In this document: positions 17,723 to 26,731 of the stretch, one piece after another
Numbering within the stretch: the first letter of the stretch is position 1
Layout: each line of letters opens with the position of its first letter
Assembly: GCF_900112645.1 (NCBI RefSeq)
Contig: NZ_FOMO01000014.1
Coordinates: 25,434 to 89,433, forward strand
Length of the DNA stretch: 64,000 bases
Direction of reading: 5' to 3'
Source of the DNA: Phytopseudomonas straminea
Lineage (GTDB): Bacteria > Pseudomonadota > Gammaproteobacteria > Pseudomonadales > Pseudomonadaceae
Translations under genes and position numbers: made by a program
Notes under the pieces: generated by a model
Databases searched by the model: none
The model's input: only the letters and a program-made list of their open reading frames with translations
What the model was told of the DNA's origin: nothing

Positions 17723-18631
17723 ATGAAACTCGAAACGCTACTGGTCGTGATCGACCCCAGCCAACCCAGCCACCCGGCTCTGGAACGTGCCGCCTGGCTG
17801 GCCCGTCGTGCCGGGGCGCGCGTGCATGTGCTGCTGGTCGAGTATAGCCCCGCGCTGGATGGCAGCACCCTGGAGCAGAGCTTGCAGAGCAGAGCCCGGG
17901 AAGCCCTTATCGAGCAACGCAGCAGCTGGCTTCAGGAGATGCTGGCGCCGCTGCAAGGCGAAGGGCTGGCCGTGAAGCAGGACGTTCGCTGGGGCAAGCG
18001 GCTGCATGAAACGGTGCTGGAAGTGGCCGAACAGCTGCAACCGGATCTGGTGCTCAAATCCGCTGCCCACAACAACCTGCTGCGCCGCTTGCTGCTCACT
18101 GACAGCTGCTGGCAACTGATGCGCCACTGCCCTTTCCCGCTATGGTTGGTGCACCACGCGCAGTGGCGCGGCAACAACCTGTGCACCGCCGTCGACCCAC
18201 TGCACAAGGACGACAAGCCGGCCGCGCTGGATCATCACCTGATCGACACCAGCCAGGCGCTTGCCAAGGACCTCGGCATGCATGCCGATGTCGTGCATTG
18301 CCACGCGCCACTGCCGCGCACTCTGCTCAACAACGCCGAGCTGCTGGCCACCTATCAGCAGTACGTCAACGATGATGCGCAGCAGCATCACCAGGCCTTC
18401 GAAGACCTGATTCGTCAGCACGGGATCGAGCCGGACGCCGCTCATCTGCTCGAAGGTGCGCCGGAGAACATGCTGCCGCGCTTCGTACGCAAGCACGAAA
18501 TCGATCTGCTGGTGATGGGCGCCATCGCCCGCGGGCGGCTGGATACCATCCTGATCGGCCACACCGCCGAGCGTCTGCTCGAGTCGGTGGACTGCGACCT
18601 GCTAGTGGTCAAGTTGCCGGTGGAAAAGTAG
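17723..18631 (+). CDS. Universal stress protein, tandem UspA domains (UspE-like)
   Basis: 302 aa made of two Usp domains, about 1-150 and 155-302. The second ends in the nucleotide-binding pattern VMGAIARGRLDTILIGHTAERLLE, close to the G-x2-G-x9-G type. Start at MKLETLLVVID follows GAGG. It is likely a cytosolic stress protein for survival in low oxygen. In P. aeruginosa a similar gene also precedes pykA. An Anr-like site upstream supports control by oxygen limitation. Confidence 0.85.
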   Translation: MKLETLLVVIDPSQPSHPALERAAWLARRAGARVHVLLVEYSPALDGSTLEQSLQSRAREALIEQRSSWLQEMLAPLQGEGLAVKQDVRWGKRLHETVLEVAEQLQPDLVLKSAAHNNLLRRLLLTDSCWQLMRHCPFPLWLVHHAQWRGNNLCTAVDPLHKDDKPAALDHHLIDTSQALAKDLGMHADVVHCHAPLPRTLLNNAELLATYQQYVNDDAQQHHQAFEDLIRQHGIEPDAAHLLEGAPENMLPRFVRKHEIDLLVMGAIARGRLDTILIGHTAERLLESVDCDLLVVKLPVEK

Positions 18632-18702
18632 TGCAGTGGAACAATGACTACAGCGCGGCGGCGTAGTAGCCTCGCGGTCTGCTTCAATAAAGGAGTCCGC
18701 GC

Positions 18703-20154
18703 ATGACCGTTCGCCGCACCAAAATCGTCGCCACCCTCGGCCCAGCCAGCAACTCGCCACAGATGCTGGAAAAGTTGATCCTGGCCGGGCTGGATGTTGC
18801 CCGCCTGAACTTCTCCCACGGCACGCCGGAAGAGCACAAGGCACGCGCCCAGCTGGTACGCGACATCGCCGCCAAGCATGGCCGCCATGTGGCTCTGCTG
18901 GGTGACCTGCAGGGCCCGAAGATCCGCATCGCCAAGTTCGCCAACAAGCGTATCGAGCTGGAAGTCGGTGATCGCTTCACCTTCTCCACCAGCCATCCGC
19001 TGACCGAAGGCAACCAGCAGGTAGTCGGCATCGACTACCCGGATCTGGTCAAGGATTGCGGCGTCGGCGACGAGTTGCTGCTCGACGATGGTCGCGTGGT
19101 CATGCGCGTTGAAAGCACCACCCCCGACACCCTCGAATGCGTCGTGCTGATCGGCGGCCCGCTGTCCGACCATAAAGGCATCAACCGTCGCGGTGGCGGC
19201 CTGACCGCCCCGGCCCTGACCGAGAAGGACAAGGCCGACATCAAGCTGGCTGCTGAAATGGACCTGGACTACTTGGCCGTTTCCTTCCCGCGCGATGCCG
19301 CGGACATGGAATACGCCCGCCAGCTGCGTGACGAAGCCGGCGGCAAAGCCTGGCTGGTCGCCAAGATCGAGCGCGCCGAAGCGGTAGCCAACGACGAAAC
19401 CCTCGACGGCCTGATCAAGGCCAGCGACGTGGTGATGGTCGCCCGAGGTGACCTCGGTGTGGAAATCGGCGACGCCGAGCTGGTCGGCATCCAGAAGAAG
19501 ATCATTCTGCATGCACGTCGCCACAACAAGGCGGTGATCGTCGCGACCCAGATGATGGAGTCGATGATCCAGAACCCGATGCCGACCCGTGCCGAGGTGT
19601 CCGACGTGGCCAACGCCGTGCTCGACTACACCGACGCAGTCATGCTGTCGGCCGAGAGCGCCGCTGGCGCCTACCCGCTGGAAGCCGTGCAGGCCATGGC
19701 GCGTATCTGCCTGGGCGCAGAGCGTCACCCGACCGGCAAGAGCTCCAGCCACCGCATCGGCAAGACCTTCGAGCGTTGCGACGAGAGCATCGCCCTGGCG
19801 GCCATGTACACCGCCAACCACTTCCCAGGCGTGAAGGCGATCATCGCCCTGACCGAAAGTGGTTACACCCCGCTGGTCATGTCGCGCATCCGCTCCTCGG
19901 TGCCGATCTACTCCTTCTCCCCGCACCGCGATACCCAGGCGCGCTCGGCGATGTTCCGTGGCGTGTACACCATCCCGTTCGACCCGGCGGCCCTGCCGGC
20001 CGGCGAAGTCAGCCAGGCGGCGGTGGACGAGCTGCTCAAGCGCGGCCTGGTCGAGCAAGGCGACTGGGTGATCCTGACCAAGGGCGACAGCTACCACACC
20101 ATCGGTGGCACCAATGGCATGAAGATCCTGCATGTCGGTGACGTTCTGGTCTGA
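18703..20154 (+). CDS. pykA: Pyruvate kinase
   Basis: Last step of glycolysis: phosphoenolpyruvate plus ADP to pyruvate plus ATP. 483 aa, the length of Pseudomonas PykA. Motifs are RRTKIVATLGPAS at the N-terminus, NFSHGTPEEH, the catalytic lysine block VAKIERAEAV and VMVARGDLGVEIG near 245, and the PMPTRAEVSDVANAVLDYTDAVMLSAE signature stretch. AAGGAG precedes the ATG. Confidence 0.97.
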   Translation: MTVRRTKIVATLGPASNSPQMLEKLILAGLDVARLNFSHGTPEEHKARAQLVRDIAAKHGRHVALLGDLQGPKIRIAKFANKRIELEVGDRFTFSTSHPLTEGNQQVVGIDYPDLVKDCGVGDELLLDDGRVVMRVESTTPDTLECVVLIGGPLSDHKGINRRGGGLTAPALTEKDKADIKLAAEMDLDYLAVSFPRDAADMEYARQLRDEAGGKAWLVAKIERAEAVANDETLDGLIKASDVVMVARGDLGVEIGDAELVGIQKKIILHARRHNKAVIVATQMMESMIQNPMPTRAEVSDVANAVLDYTDAVMLSAESAAGAYPLEAVQAMARICLGAERHPTGKSSSHRIGKTFERCDESIALAAMYTANHFPGVKAIIALTESGYTPLVMSRIRSSVPIYSFSPHRDTQARSAMFRGVYTIPFDPAALPAGEVSQAAVDELLKRGLVEQGDWVILTKGDSYHTIGGTNGMKILHVGDVLV

Positions 20155-20174
20155 GGATTGGCGCAGTAACAGGA

Positions 20175-20199
20175 AGGCCCGCATCGATGCGGGCCTTTT
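20175..20199. terminator. Terminator between pykA and the convergent reductase
   Basis: The stem AAGGCCCGCAT/ATGCGGGCCTT has a two-base loop with T on the plus strand, 20 bases after the pykA stop. It sits between convergent genes. Confidence 0.8.
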
Positions 20200-20213
20200 C
20201 ATTTGTGCAGCGT

Positions 20214-21152
20214 TCAGGCGTGAGGCAGAAACAGGTCGCTGAACAGCTGGCTGCGCGGCAGGCCAGCCAGGTACAGGCGCCGCGAAAGCGCCTCGACGGT
20301 TTGCGGGCCGCCACAGAGCAGCGCTACCGTTTGCCGCGATGCGGGTCGCAGATTGCCCAGAAATGCCGGCAAGGCGGCCGTCTCGATCAGCTCGACCTGT
20401 ACCTGCGGGTGCCGACTGGCGATGCCCTGCAGGGCGTCGGCCAGGTAATGCTCAGCAGGCGTGCCGGCCACATGCACCACGCGAATCGGCCCCTGATGAT
20501 CCTGGCGCAGCGCCTCGCGCAATACCGCCCACAGGGGCGCCAGGCCGGTGCCGGCGCCGAGCAGCCACAGCGGTTTTTCCTGCCAGTCCGGGTCGTAGTG
20601 CAGGGATGCGCCGCTGAGTGCGCCCAGACGCAGGCTGGCGCCGACCTGCAGTTGGCGCACGGAATCGCAGAAGGCGCCGGGCCGGCCGCAATCGATATGA
20701 AACTCCAGCCAGGCATCCTCACAGGGCAAAGAGGCCAGCGAGTACGGCCGGGCGATGCCGTCCGCTGTCCACAGCAGCAGATGCTGACCCGCTCGATAAC
20801 GCATGGGGTGCTGCGGCAGGAGGCGCAGGCGCACGACGCGCTCGCTCAACCAGTCCAGCGCCTGAATCTGCGCCGGCATGGCATCACGGGTGGGATCGAA
20901 AACCTCCAGTTGCAGCGGCTCGATCACGCTGCACTGGCAGGCCAGACACCAGCCCTGCTCGCGGCGCGCCATATCCAGCGCATCGGGTTTGGCATCGTGC
21001 GGCTCACCGGCGACGCAGCGTACCAGGCAGGCCTGGCAGCTGCCGGCGCGGCAGCTGTAGGGCACCGGCACACCGGCGGCGAGTAGCCCATCGAGCAGAT
21101 TGCTGGCCGGGGCGACGTCCCAGCAGCGGTCACTCAGTCGCAGCTGGGGCAT
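20214..21152 (-). CDS. [2Fe-2S] ferredoxin-linked flavin reductase
   Basis: 312-aa three-domain protein. A plant-type ferredoxin covers about 1-90, with CRAGSCQACLVRC and the fourth cysteine in WCLACQC. An FAD domain with RPYSLAS near 150 follows. The NAD(P) domain has LGAGTGLAPLW near 205 and ends LFSDLFLPHA. This order is that of the reductase component of oxygenases and of orphan ferredoxin reductases next to pykA in pseudomonads. Its first 23 bases overlap the 3' end of the diguanylate cyclase gene, so the two are coupled. Physiological partner unknown. Confidence 0.85.
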   Translation of the reverse strand: MPQLRLSDRCWDVAPASNLLDGLLAAGVPVPYSCRAGSCQACLVRCVAGEPHDAKPDALDMARREQGWCLACQCSVIEPLQLEVFDPTRDAMPAQIQALDWLSERVVRLRLLPQHPMRYRAGQHLLLWTADGIARPYSLASLPCEDAWLEFHIDCGRPGAFCDSVRQLQVGASLRLGALSGASLHYDPDWQEKPLWLLGAGTGLAPLWAVLREALRQDHQGPIRVVHVAGTPAEHYLADALQGIASRHPQVQVELIETAALPAFLGNLRPASRQTVALLCGGPQTVEALSRRLYLAGLPRSQLFSDLFLPHA

Positions 21153-22272
21153 CGGTCAGCTGCCAGGTCGAGGCGCTGCGGTTGCGACCGCTACGTTTGG
21201 CCTCATAGAGGGCCTGATCAGCCCGGTGCAGGGCATCGTCGAGATCGTCGTACAGGGTCACCAGGGTCATTCCCACGGAAAGGCTGAGGTTGGTCACCTT
21301 AACATTAACCGGCTCGCACTCACTGAAGGCCACGCGCAAGCGCTCGCAACAGGCCATGAAAGAGTCGGCATCGGTATCGGGAATCAGCAGCACGAACTCC
21401 TCGCCGCCGTAGCGGGCAATCACATCGCCCTCGCGCAGGCAGGCGCTGGCCACCCCGGCAAACGCCTGCAGCACGCGATCACCGGCGGCATGGCCATAGC
21501 GGTCATTGATGCTCTTGAAGTGATCCAGGTCGATCAGTGCCAGGCCATGCTGGCTCAAGGGTGTCAGGCTCTCGAGCGCCTGGGCGGCCATGCGCAGGAA
21601 GTGGCGGCGGTTAAACAGGCCGGTGAGCTCGTCGGTGGCCACCATGTCTTCCAGCTGGCGCATCATGCCACGCAGGGTTTCCTGGTGCGCCTTCAGCGCG
21701 AAGCGCCGATTGCGCATGCGCTGGCGCATCTGCTGCATGTACCAGGCGAACAGGTTCAGCCAGATCAGCACCAGCGCCAGCATGCCGGTCTGCAGCACCG
21801 CCAGGCTGACATCGCGCAGGGTACCGGCCTGGTGCTCGTAGAGGTTGATGCCCACGAAACCGACGAACGCCAGGAAGGCGCAGCGAAAGAACACCCAGGT
21901 GCGCAGCTGGAACAACCCGAACAGCATCGACATCGGGTAGACCACCAACAGGGCGCCACGCCCATAGTCGATCATGGCTACCAGGGTCGTGGTCAGCACC
22001 AGGCTGATCAGCACCTGCGCCTCGGTGAGGCTCGGGTCGTTGAAACGTAGATTGCGGCCACTCAGGAACAAACCCAACAGCAGCGCCTGGGTGGCGAAGG
22101 TGGCCACCAGCACAGCGGCGACGGCGATGCCTGGCGCCCGGAACAGATCGCAGAAATAAGCCAGCAGTACCACGACGGAAATCGTCAGGTAGGTGGCGAC
22201 AGCCAAGGCGAAGCGCTTGATCAGCAGACGCTGCAGGGTCTTTTGATTGAGTGGACGGTTGCTGGAGGTCAT
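21130..22272 (-). CDS. Membrane diguanylate cyclase (GGDEF)
   Basis: 380 aa. Residues about 20-190 hold five or six membrane helices. The C-terminal GGDEF domain has the active site ARYGGEEF, and the product-inhibition I-site RxxD (REGD) lies five residues before it, so it should be an active, feedback-controlled cyclase. Context (between fumarase and a ferredoxin reductase near pykA) is that of sadC in P. aeruginosa, but that protein is about 100 residues longer, so I do not assign the symbol. GGGAGGGAG precedes the start. Confidence 0.9.
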   Translation of the reverse strand: MTSSNRPLNQKTLQRLLIKRFALAVATYLTISVVVLLAYFCDLFRAPGIAVAAVLVATFATQALLLGLFLSGRNLRFNDPSLTEAQVLISLVLTTTLVAMIDYGRGALLVVYPMSMLFGLFQLRTWVFFRCAFLAFVGFVGINLYEHQAGTLRDVSLAVLQTGMLALVLIWLNLFAWYMQQMRQRMRNRRFALKAHQETLRGMMRQLEDMVATDELTGLFNRRHFLRMAAQALESLTPLSQHGLALIDLDHFKSINDRYGHAAGDRVLQAFAGVASACLREGDVIARYGGEEFVLLIPDTDADSFMACCERLRVAFSECEPVNVKVTNLSLSVGMTLVTLYDDLDDALHRADQALYEAKRSGRNRSASTWQLTDAPAATE

Positions 22273-22467
22273 GGGCTCCCTCCCATACTGGCAACTGGCC
22301 TCTACTGTAACTGGGCGCTCGTAAAAAACCTAGAGATTATGTGGAGTTATCGCAGCCGCCCAACGGGTGTCCCGTGCCCTGCCCGCGCGGTATACTGCGG
22401 CGCCTTTTTGAACCAGCCGGCCATGTTCCGGCATTTGAAGTTCCTGCCCTACAAGGGAGCGCCCCAC

Positions 22468-23991
22468 ATGACCGTGATCAAGCAAGACGACCTGATCCAG
22501 AGCGTCGCCGACGCCCTGCAGTTCATCTCCTACTACCACCCCGTCGACTTCATCAAGGCGATGCACGAAGCCTACCTGAAGGAAGAGTCGCCGGCCGCGC
22601 GCGACTCCATGGCGCAGATCCTCATCAACTCGCGCATGTGTGCCACCGGCCACCGTCCGATCTGCCAGGACACCGGCATCGTCACCGTATTCGTCAAGGT
22701 CGGCATGGACGTGCGCTGGGACGGCGCCACCATGAGTCTGGATGACATGATCAACGAAGGCGTTCGCCGCGCCTACAATCTTCCCGAGAACGTGCTGCGC
22801 GCCTCGATCCTGGCCGACCCGGCAGGTGCCCGCAAGAACACCAAGGACAACACCCCGGCAGTCATCCACTACTCCATCGTCCCTGGTGACAAGGTGGAAG
22901 TGGACGTCGCGGCCAAGGGCGGCGGCTCCGAGAACAAGTCGAAGATGGCCATGCTCAACCCGTCCGACTCGATCGTCGACTGGGTACTGAAAACCGTGCC
23001 GACCATGGGCGCCGGCTGGTGCCCGCCTGGCATGCTCGGCATCGGCATCGGCGGTACCGCCGAGAAGGCCGCGGTGATGGCCAAGGAAGTGCTCATGGAG
23101 CACATCGACATCCATGAGCTGCAGGCCCGCGGCCCGCAGAACAAGATCGAAGAACTGCGTCTGGAGCTGTTCGAGAAGGTCAACCAGCTGGGCATCGGCG
23201 CCCAGGGCCTGGGCGGCCTGACCACCGTGCTCGACGTGAAGATCATGGATTACCCGACCCACGCCGCTTCGCTGCCGGTGTGCATGATCCCCAACTGCGC
23301 CGCCACCCGCCACGCCCACTTCGTGCTCGATGGCAGCGGCCCGGCCGAGCTGGAAGCGCCGTCCCTGGACGCCTACCCGGAAATCGTCTGGGAAGCCGGC
23401 CCGTCGGCGCGCCGCGTCGACCTCGACACCCTGACCCCGGAAGACGTGCAGAGCTGGAAGCCGGGCGAGACCATCCTGCTCAACGGCAAGATGCTCACCG
23501 GTCGCGACGCCGCGCACAAGCGCATGGTCGAGATGCTCAACAAGGGTGAAGAACTGCCGGTCGACCTGAAGGGCCGCTTCATCTATTACGTGGGCCCGGT
23601 CGACCCGATCGGCGACGAAGTGGTAGGCCCAGCCGGCCCGACCACCGCCACGCGGATGGACAAGTTCACCCGGCAGATCCTCGAGCAGACCGGCCTGTTG
23701 GGCATGATCGGCAAATCCGAGCGCGGCCCGACCGCCATCGAAGCGATCAAGGACAACAAGGCCGTGTACCTGATGGCCGTCGGCGGCGCCGCCTACCTGG
23801 TCGCCCAGGCGATCAAGAAGTCCAAGGTGCTGGCGTTCGCCGAGCTGGGCATGGAAGCGATCTACGAGTTCGAGGTCAAGGACATGCCAGTCACCGTCGC
23901 CGTCGACAGCAACGGCGAGTCGGTGCACATCACAGGCCCTGCGATCTGGAACAAGAAGATCGCCGAAAGCCTGGCGGTGGAAGTGCAGTAA
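22468..23991 (+). CDS. Fumarate hydratase, class I (iron-sulphur)
   Basis: Hydrates fumarate to malate in the citric acid cycle with an oxygen-labile [4Fe-4S] cluster. 507 aa, single-chain form as in P. aeruginosa PA4333. Cluster-binding cysteines are expected in CQDTGI (near residue 67), PNCAATRH (near 280) and the C-terminal part. Start MTVIKQDDLIQS follows AAGGGAG; the frame runs further upstream. Class II fumarases replace it in iron limitation in pseudomonads. Confidence 0.95.
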   Translation: MTVIKQDDLIQSVADALQFISYYHPVDFIKAMHEAYLKEESPAARDSMAQILINSRMCATGHRPICQDTGIVTVFVKVGMDVRWDGATMSLDDMINEGVRRAYNLPENVLRASILADPAGARKNTKDNTPAVIHYSIVPGDKVEVDVAAKGGGSENKSKMAMLNPSDSIVDWVLKTVPTMGAGWCPPGMLGIGIGGTAEKAAVMAKEVLMEHIDIHELQARGPQNKIEELRLELFEKVNQLGIGAQGLGGLTTVLDVKIMDYPTHAASLPVCMIPNCAATRHAHFVLDGSGPAELEAPSLDAYPEIVWEAGPSARRVDLDTLTPEDVQSWKPGETILLNGKMLTGRDAAHKRMVEMLNKGEELPVDLKGRFIYYVGPVDPIGDEVVGPAGPTTATRMDKFTRQILEQTGLLGMIGKSERGPTAIEAIKDNKAVYLMAVGGAAYLVAQAIKKSKVLAFAELGMEAIYEFEVKDMPVTVAVDSNGESVHITGPAIWNKKIAESLAVEVQ

Positions 23992-24010
23992 GCATCGCCC
24001 TGCGATAAAC

Positions 24011-24038
24011 AAAAGCCCGGCCTAGTGCCGGGCTTTTG
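24011..24038. terminator. Terminator after fumarase
   Basis: The stem AAAAGCCCGG/CCGGGCTTTT with loop CCTAGTG lies 19 bases after the fumarase stop. It has A and T runs on both sides and so can work both ways. Confidence 0.85.
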
Positions 24039-24065
24039 CGTTCTGGGATTCGAGCGTCAACCGTC

Positions 24066-24185
24066 CCCGGGTATCGCTACGCTCAACGCTGGGCTACAGA
24101 CAGCTCGTAGGATGGGTGAAACCCATCAACGCTCGATGGGTTACACCCATCCTACAGGCCTGTGGTCGAACGCAGCGATACCCAG
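24066..24185. repeat. Nested palindromic repeat (GTAGGATGGG family), copy A
   Basis: The inner pair 24107-24127/24135-24155 matches at 20 of 21 positions (GTAGGATGGGT...ACCCATCCTAC). The outer pair around 24070-24087 and 24165-24184 (GGTATCGCTACGCTCAAC/GTCGAACGCAGCGATACC) encloses it. It sits between convergent fumarase and receptor genes and can form a long cruciform or hairpin. A second copy is at 30681. Confidence 0.8.
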
Positions 24186-24198
24186 GTCGGCCATCCAG

Positions 24199-26640
24199 TC
24201 AGAACTCTAGGGTGCTGGAGAGCTGCACCTGGCGCGGCTCGCCGACGGAGACGGCAAGGTTGTTCACCGACGAGCTGTAGTAGGTCTTGTCGAACAGGTT
24301 CTTCACGTTGAGCTGCAGCTTGAGCTTGTTGTCGCCCAGGCGCGTGTCGTAGCTGGTGAAGGCATCGGCCACGGTGTAGGACGGCAAGGTGAAGCTGTTG
24401 GTCGCATCGCCTTCCCGGTCACCCACATAGCGAGCGCCCACACCGGCACGCACACGGTCGCCACCGAACACCTGACCGAAGTCGTACACGCCGTACAGCG
24501 ACGCGGTGTGCCGGGCCACGTTCTGCAGGCCATTGCCCTTGAGCTCCGGGTCCTTGGTCACCTCGGCATCGGTAAAGGCGTAAGTGCCAATCAGGCTGAG
24601 GTCATCGGTCAGCTGCCCGGTCACATCCAGCTCGACGCCGCGGGAGCGCACTTCGCCGGCGCCAGTCGCCACTGTGAGCCCTGTAGCATTGTCGGTCTGG
24701 GTCACCAGCACGTTTTCCTTGACGATATCGAACAGCGCCAGGGTGCCGGTGATGCGTCCGGGCCTATCCAGCTTGGCGCCGATCTCCCAGCTCTTGCCCT
24801 CCTCTGGCGGCACACCGTTTATGGAGACCCCATTGGTCAGCGGTGCGATGGTCGAGTTGGGCTTGAACGATTCGGTGTAGCCGCCATACAGCGACAGCTC
24901 GTCGTTAAGTTTGTACACCAGGCCGACCCGCGGCACCCAGACCTGACCGTCGATATCGGTGTTCTTGTTGAACGGCCGGCCACGCCCGGCGAGTTGGTCA
25001 TAGAGCTGATAGCGGGCGCCTGCCACAAAGATCCATTGCTCGTTGAGGTGCACCGAATCCTGGAAGAAGGCGGACTGGGTAACCACGCGATCGGTCTGGT
25101 CGCTGTCCGATGCAGCCACGGTGGTGGGCACCGGCACGTTGCCGTAGACTGGGTTGAACGGGTCGAAACGAATGGCGGTGTTCTGGCGCAGCAGGTCCTC
25201 GCGGTAGAACTTGCGGTACTCATGGTCCACGCCCATCAAAAGGTCGTGCTGCATGCCGCCGAGTTGCACGGTGCCGTCCAGATCGAAGGTGGCGAAATGC
25301 GAGGTGCTGACCGCGCCGCGGGTGCCATCCAGGCGGCGAACATAGGCGTTACTGCTATCGGAGGGCGGCTCGCGAAAGATCCGCGCCTGGTAGTCGTCGT
25401 AGGTATCACGGTTGTAGCTGTAAGCGAAGTGGGCTTTCCAGTCTTCGTTGAGCTGGTGCGAGAGGTCGAAGATGGTCAGGTTCGAGCGGCCGTCGGTGAC
25501 GTTATAGGCCTCGTCCATGCGCCGCTCGGCGGGAATGTCCAGTGGCTTGCCGTGGCGAAAAATGGTGCCGCGGTCGAACGGCACCGAATACTCGCGGTAT
25601 TCGTGACTGAGGCTGATGGTCGTGTCCTCGCCATACCAGGCCAGCGAGGGCGCGAAAGTCTTGTCACGGTTGTGGCCGAAGTCGCGCCAGTAATCGGCAT
25701 CGTCATAATCGGCGACCAGCCGGTAAGCCAGGCCGCTTTCGCCCAGCGGGCCGGTGACATCCAGGGTGCCGCCGCTGCCGTTCTTGCCGTGGCCGTAGGT
25801 CGAGGCGCGGCCAGTGATGGCGCGGTAACTCTCCAGCTGCGGCTTCTTGCTGACCACGTTGATTACGCCGCCCGGGTCGAGAATGCCGTAGAGCATCGAC
25901 GACGGCCCCTTGAGCACTTCGACGCGCTCGGCGGTGGCGGTGAAGTTGCGGCCCTGGATGGTACGCATGCCGTCACGCAGGATGGAGCCGTCGCGGTTAT
26001 CGCCGAAACCGCGCTTCATCACCGCATCCAGGGTGCTGCCCAAGGTGTTGGACTGGGTGATGCCACTGACGTTGACCAGCGCCTCGTCGAGCGTCTGCGG
26101 CTGTTGATCCTGCAGTACCTGGGTCGGCACCACCGCGACGGCCTGGGGGATTTCCAGCAGCGGCGTGTCGCTGCGCGTCAGCGAAGTGGTTTCCGGCGGC
26201 TGGTAGCTGGAACTCGGCGTGCGCTGCGACTGGATGTTCACCGCACCGAGGTTCACCGCGCCGTCGGCGGGCAGCGCATGCAGGGTAACGGTGGTGGCGC
26301 CGACTCGGGCGAAGGTGAAGCCGGAGCCGGCCAGCAACCGGGCCAGCGCCTGCTCGGCGCTCATGCGCCCCTCGAGCGCTGGCGCCTGTAACGCGTAGGG
26401 CGCTTCGTCGGTGTACACCACATTGAGGCCGGTGACGCGGCTGAAGGCGTCGAGCGCCCGTGGCAGCGGCTGCGCAGCGATGGCGAAGTCATAGGTCGCG
26501 GCCTGATCGGCGCTGACCTGGGCCTGGGCCGGCTGCGCCTGGGGCAGGATGGCCGAGCCCAGCAGGCAGGTGGCCAGACCGATGTGTTTCAAGGAGGCAT
26601 CCTGCCGGCGCATGGTGCGGTGGTTCATGGTGGTGTTCAT
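24199..26640 (-). CDS. TonB-dependent siderophore receptor with signalling domain
   Basis: 813-aa outer-membrane receptor. A signal peptide (cut near AQPAQA) is followed by an STN signalling domain at about 50-115 (YDFAIAAQPLPRALDAFSRVTG), which contacts FecR in the periplasm. Then come the plug (about 150-290, with VEVLKGPSSMLYGILDPGGVINVVSKKP) and the 22-strand barrel ending in F. It imports a ferric siderophore and signals its presence. The FecR and FecI genes lie directly upstream on the same strand. The cognate siderophore cannot be read from the sequence. Confidence 0.92.
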   Translation of the reverse strand: MNTTMNHRTMRRQDASLKHIGLATCLLGSAILPQAQPAQAQVSADQAATYDFAIAAQPLPRALDAFSRVTGLNVVYTDEAPYALQAPALEGRMSAEQALARLLAGSGFTFARVGATTVTLHALPADGAVNLGAVNIQSQRTPSSSYQPPETTSLTRSDTPLLEIPQAVAVVPTQVLQDQQPQTLDEALVNVSGITQSNTLGSTLDAVMKRGFGDNRDGSILRDGMRTIQGRNFTATAERVEVLKGPSSMLYGILDPGGVINVVSKKPQLESYRAITGRASTYGHGKNGSGGTLDVTGPLGESGLAYRLVADYDDADYWRDFGHNRDKTFAPSLAWYGEDTTISLSHEYREYSVPFDRGTIFRHGKPLDIPAERRMDEAYNVTDGRSNLTIFDLSHQLNEDWKAHFAYSYNRDTYDDYQARIFREPPSDSSNAYVRRLDGTRGAVSTSHFATFDLDGTVQLGGMQHDLLMGVDHEYRKFYREDLLRQNTAIRFDPFNPVYGNVPVPTTVAASDSDQTDRVVTQSAFFQDSVHLNEQWIFVAGARYQLYDQLAGRGRPFNKNTDIDGQVWVPRVGLVYKLNDELSLYGGYTESFKPNSTIAPLTNGVSINGVPPEEGKSWEIGAKLDRPGRITGTLALFDIVKENVLVTQTDNATGLTVATGAGEVRSRGVELDVTGQLTDDLSLIGTYAFTDAEVTKDPELKGNGLQNVARHTASLYGVYDFGQVFGGDRVRAGVGARYVGDREGDATNSFTLPSYTVADAFTSYDTRLGDNKLKLQLNVKNLFDKTYYSSSVNNLAVSVGEPRQVQLSSTLEF

Positions 26641-26731
26641 CCAGAGGCGGGCTGTCAGTGCGAAAAAGTCGCATTCAAAGCACTACACGAATGCCGCGCG
26701 GCTCTACCTCACCCCGGCCTGAAAATATTTT

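Noticed and set aside
18442..20202. 586-aa open frame on the minus strand across usp and pykA
   Set aside because: It is antisense to two secure genes; the translation is histidine- and glycine-rich without any family pattern, typical of shadow frames in GC-rich DNA.
21130..22272. Naming the cyclase gene sadC
   Set aside because: Gene order fits, but the protein is about 100 residues shorter than SadC of P. aeruginosa, so orthology is not safe from sequence inspection alone.
22330..24012. 560-aa open frame opposite the fumarase gene
   Set aside because: Fumarase is certain; the opposite frame has no recognisable domain and arises from GC skew at codon positions.
24508..26391. 627-aa open frame opposite the TonB receptor
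   Set aside because: The receptor reads clearly from signal peptide to C-terminal phenylalanine; the opposite frame is a shadow.
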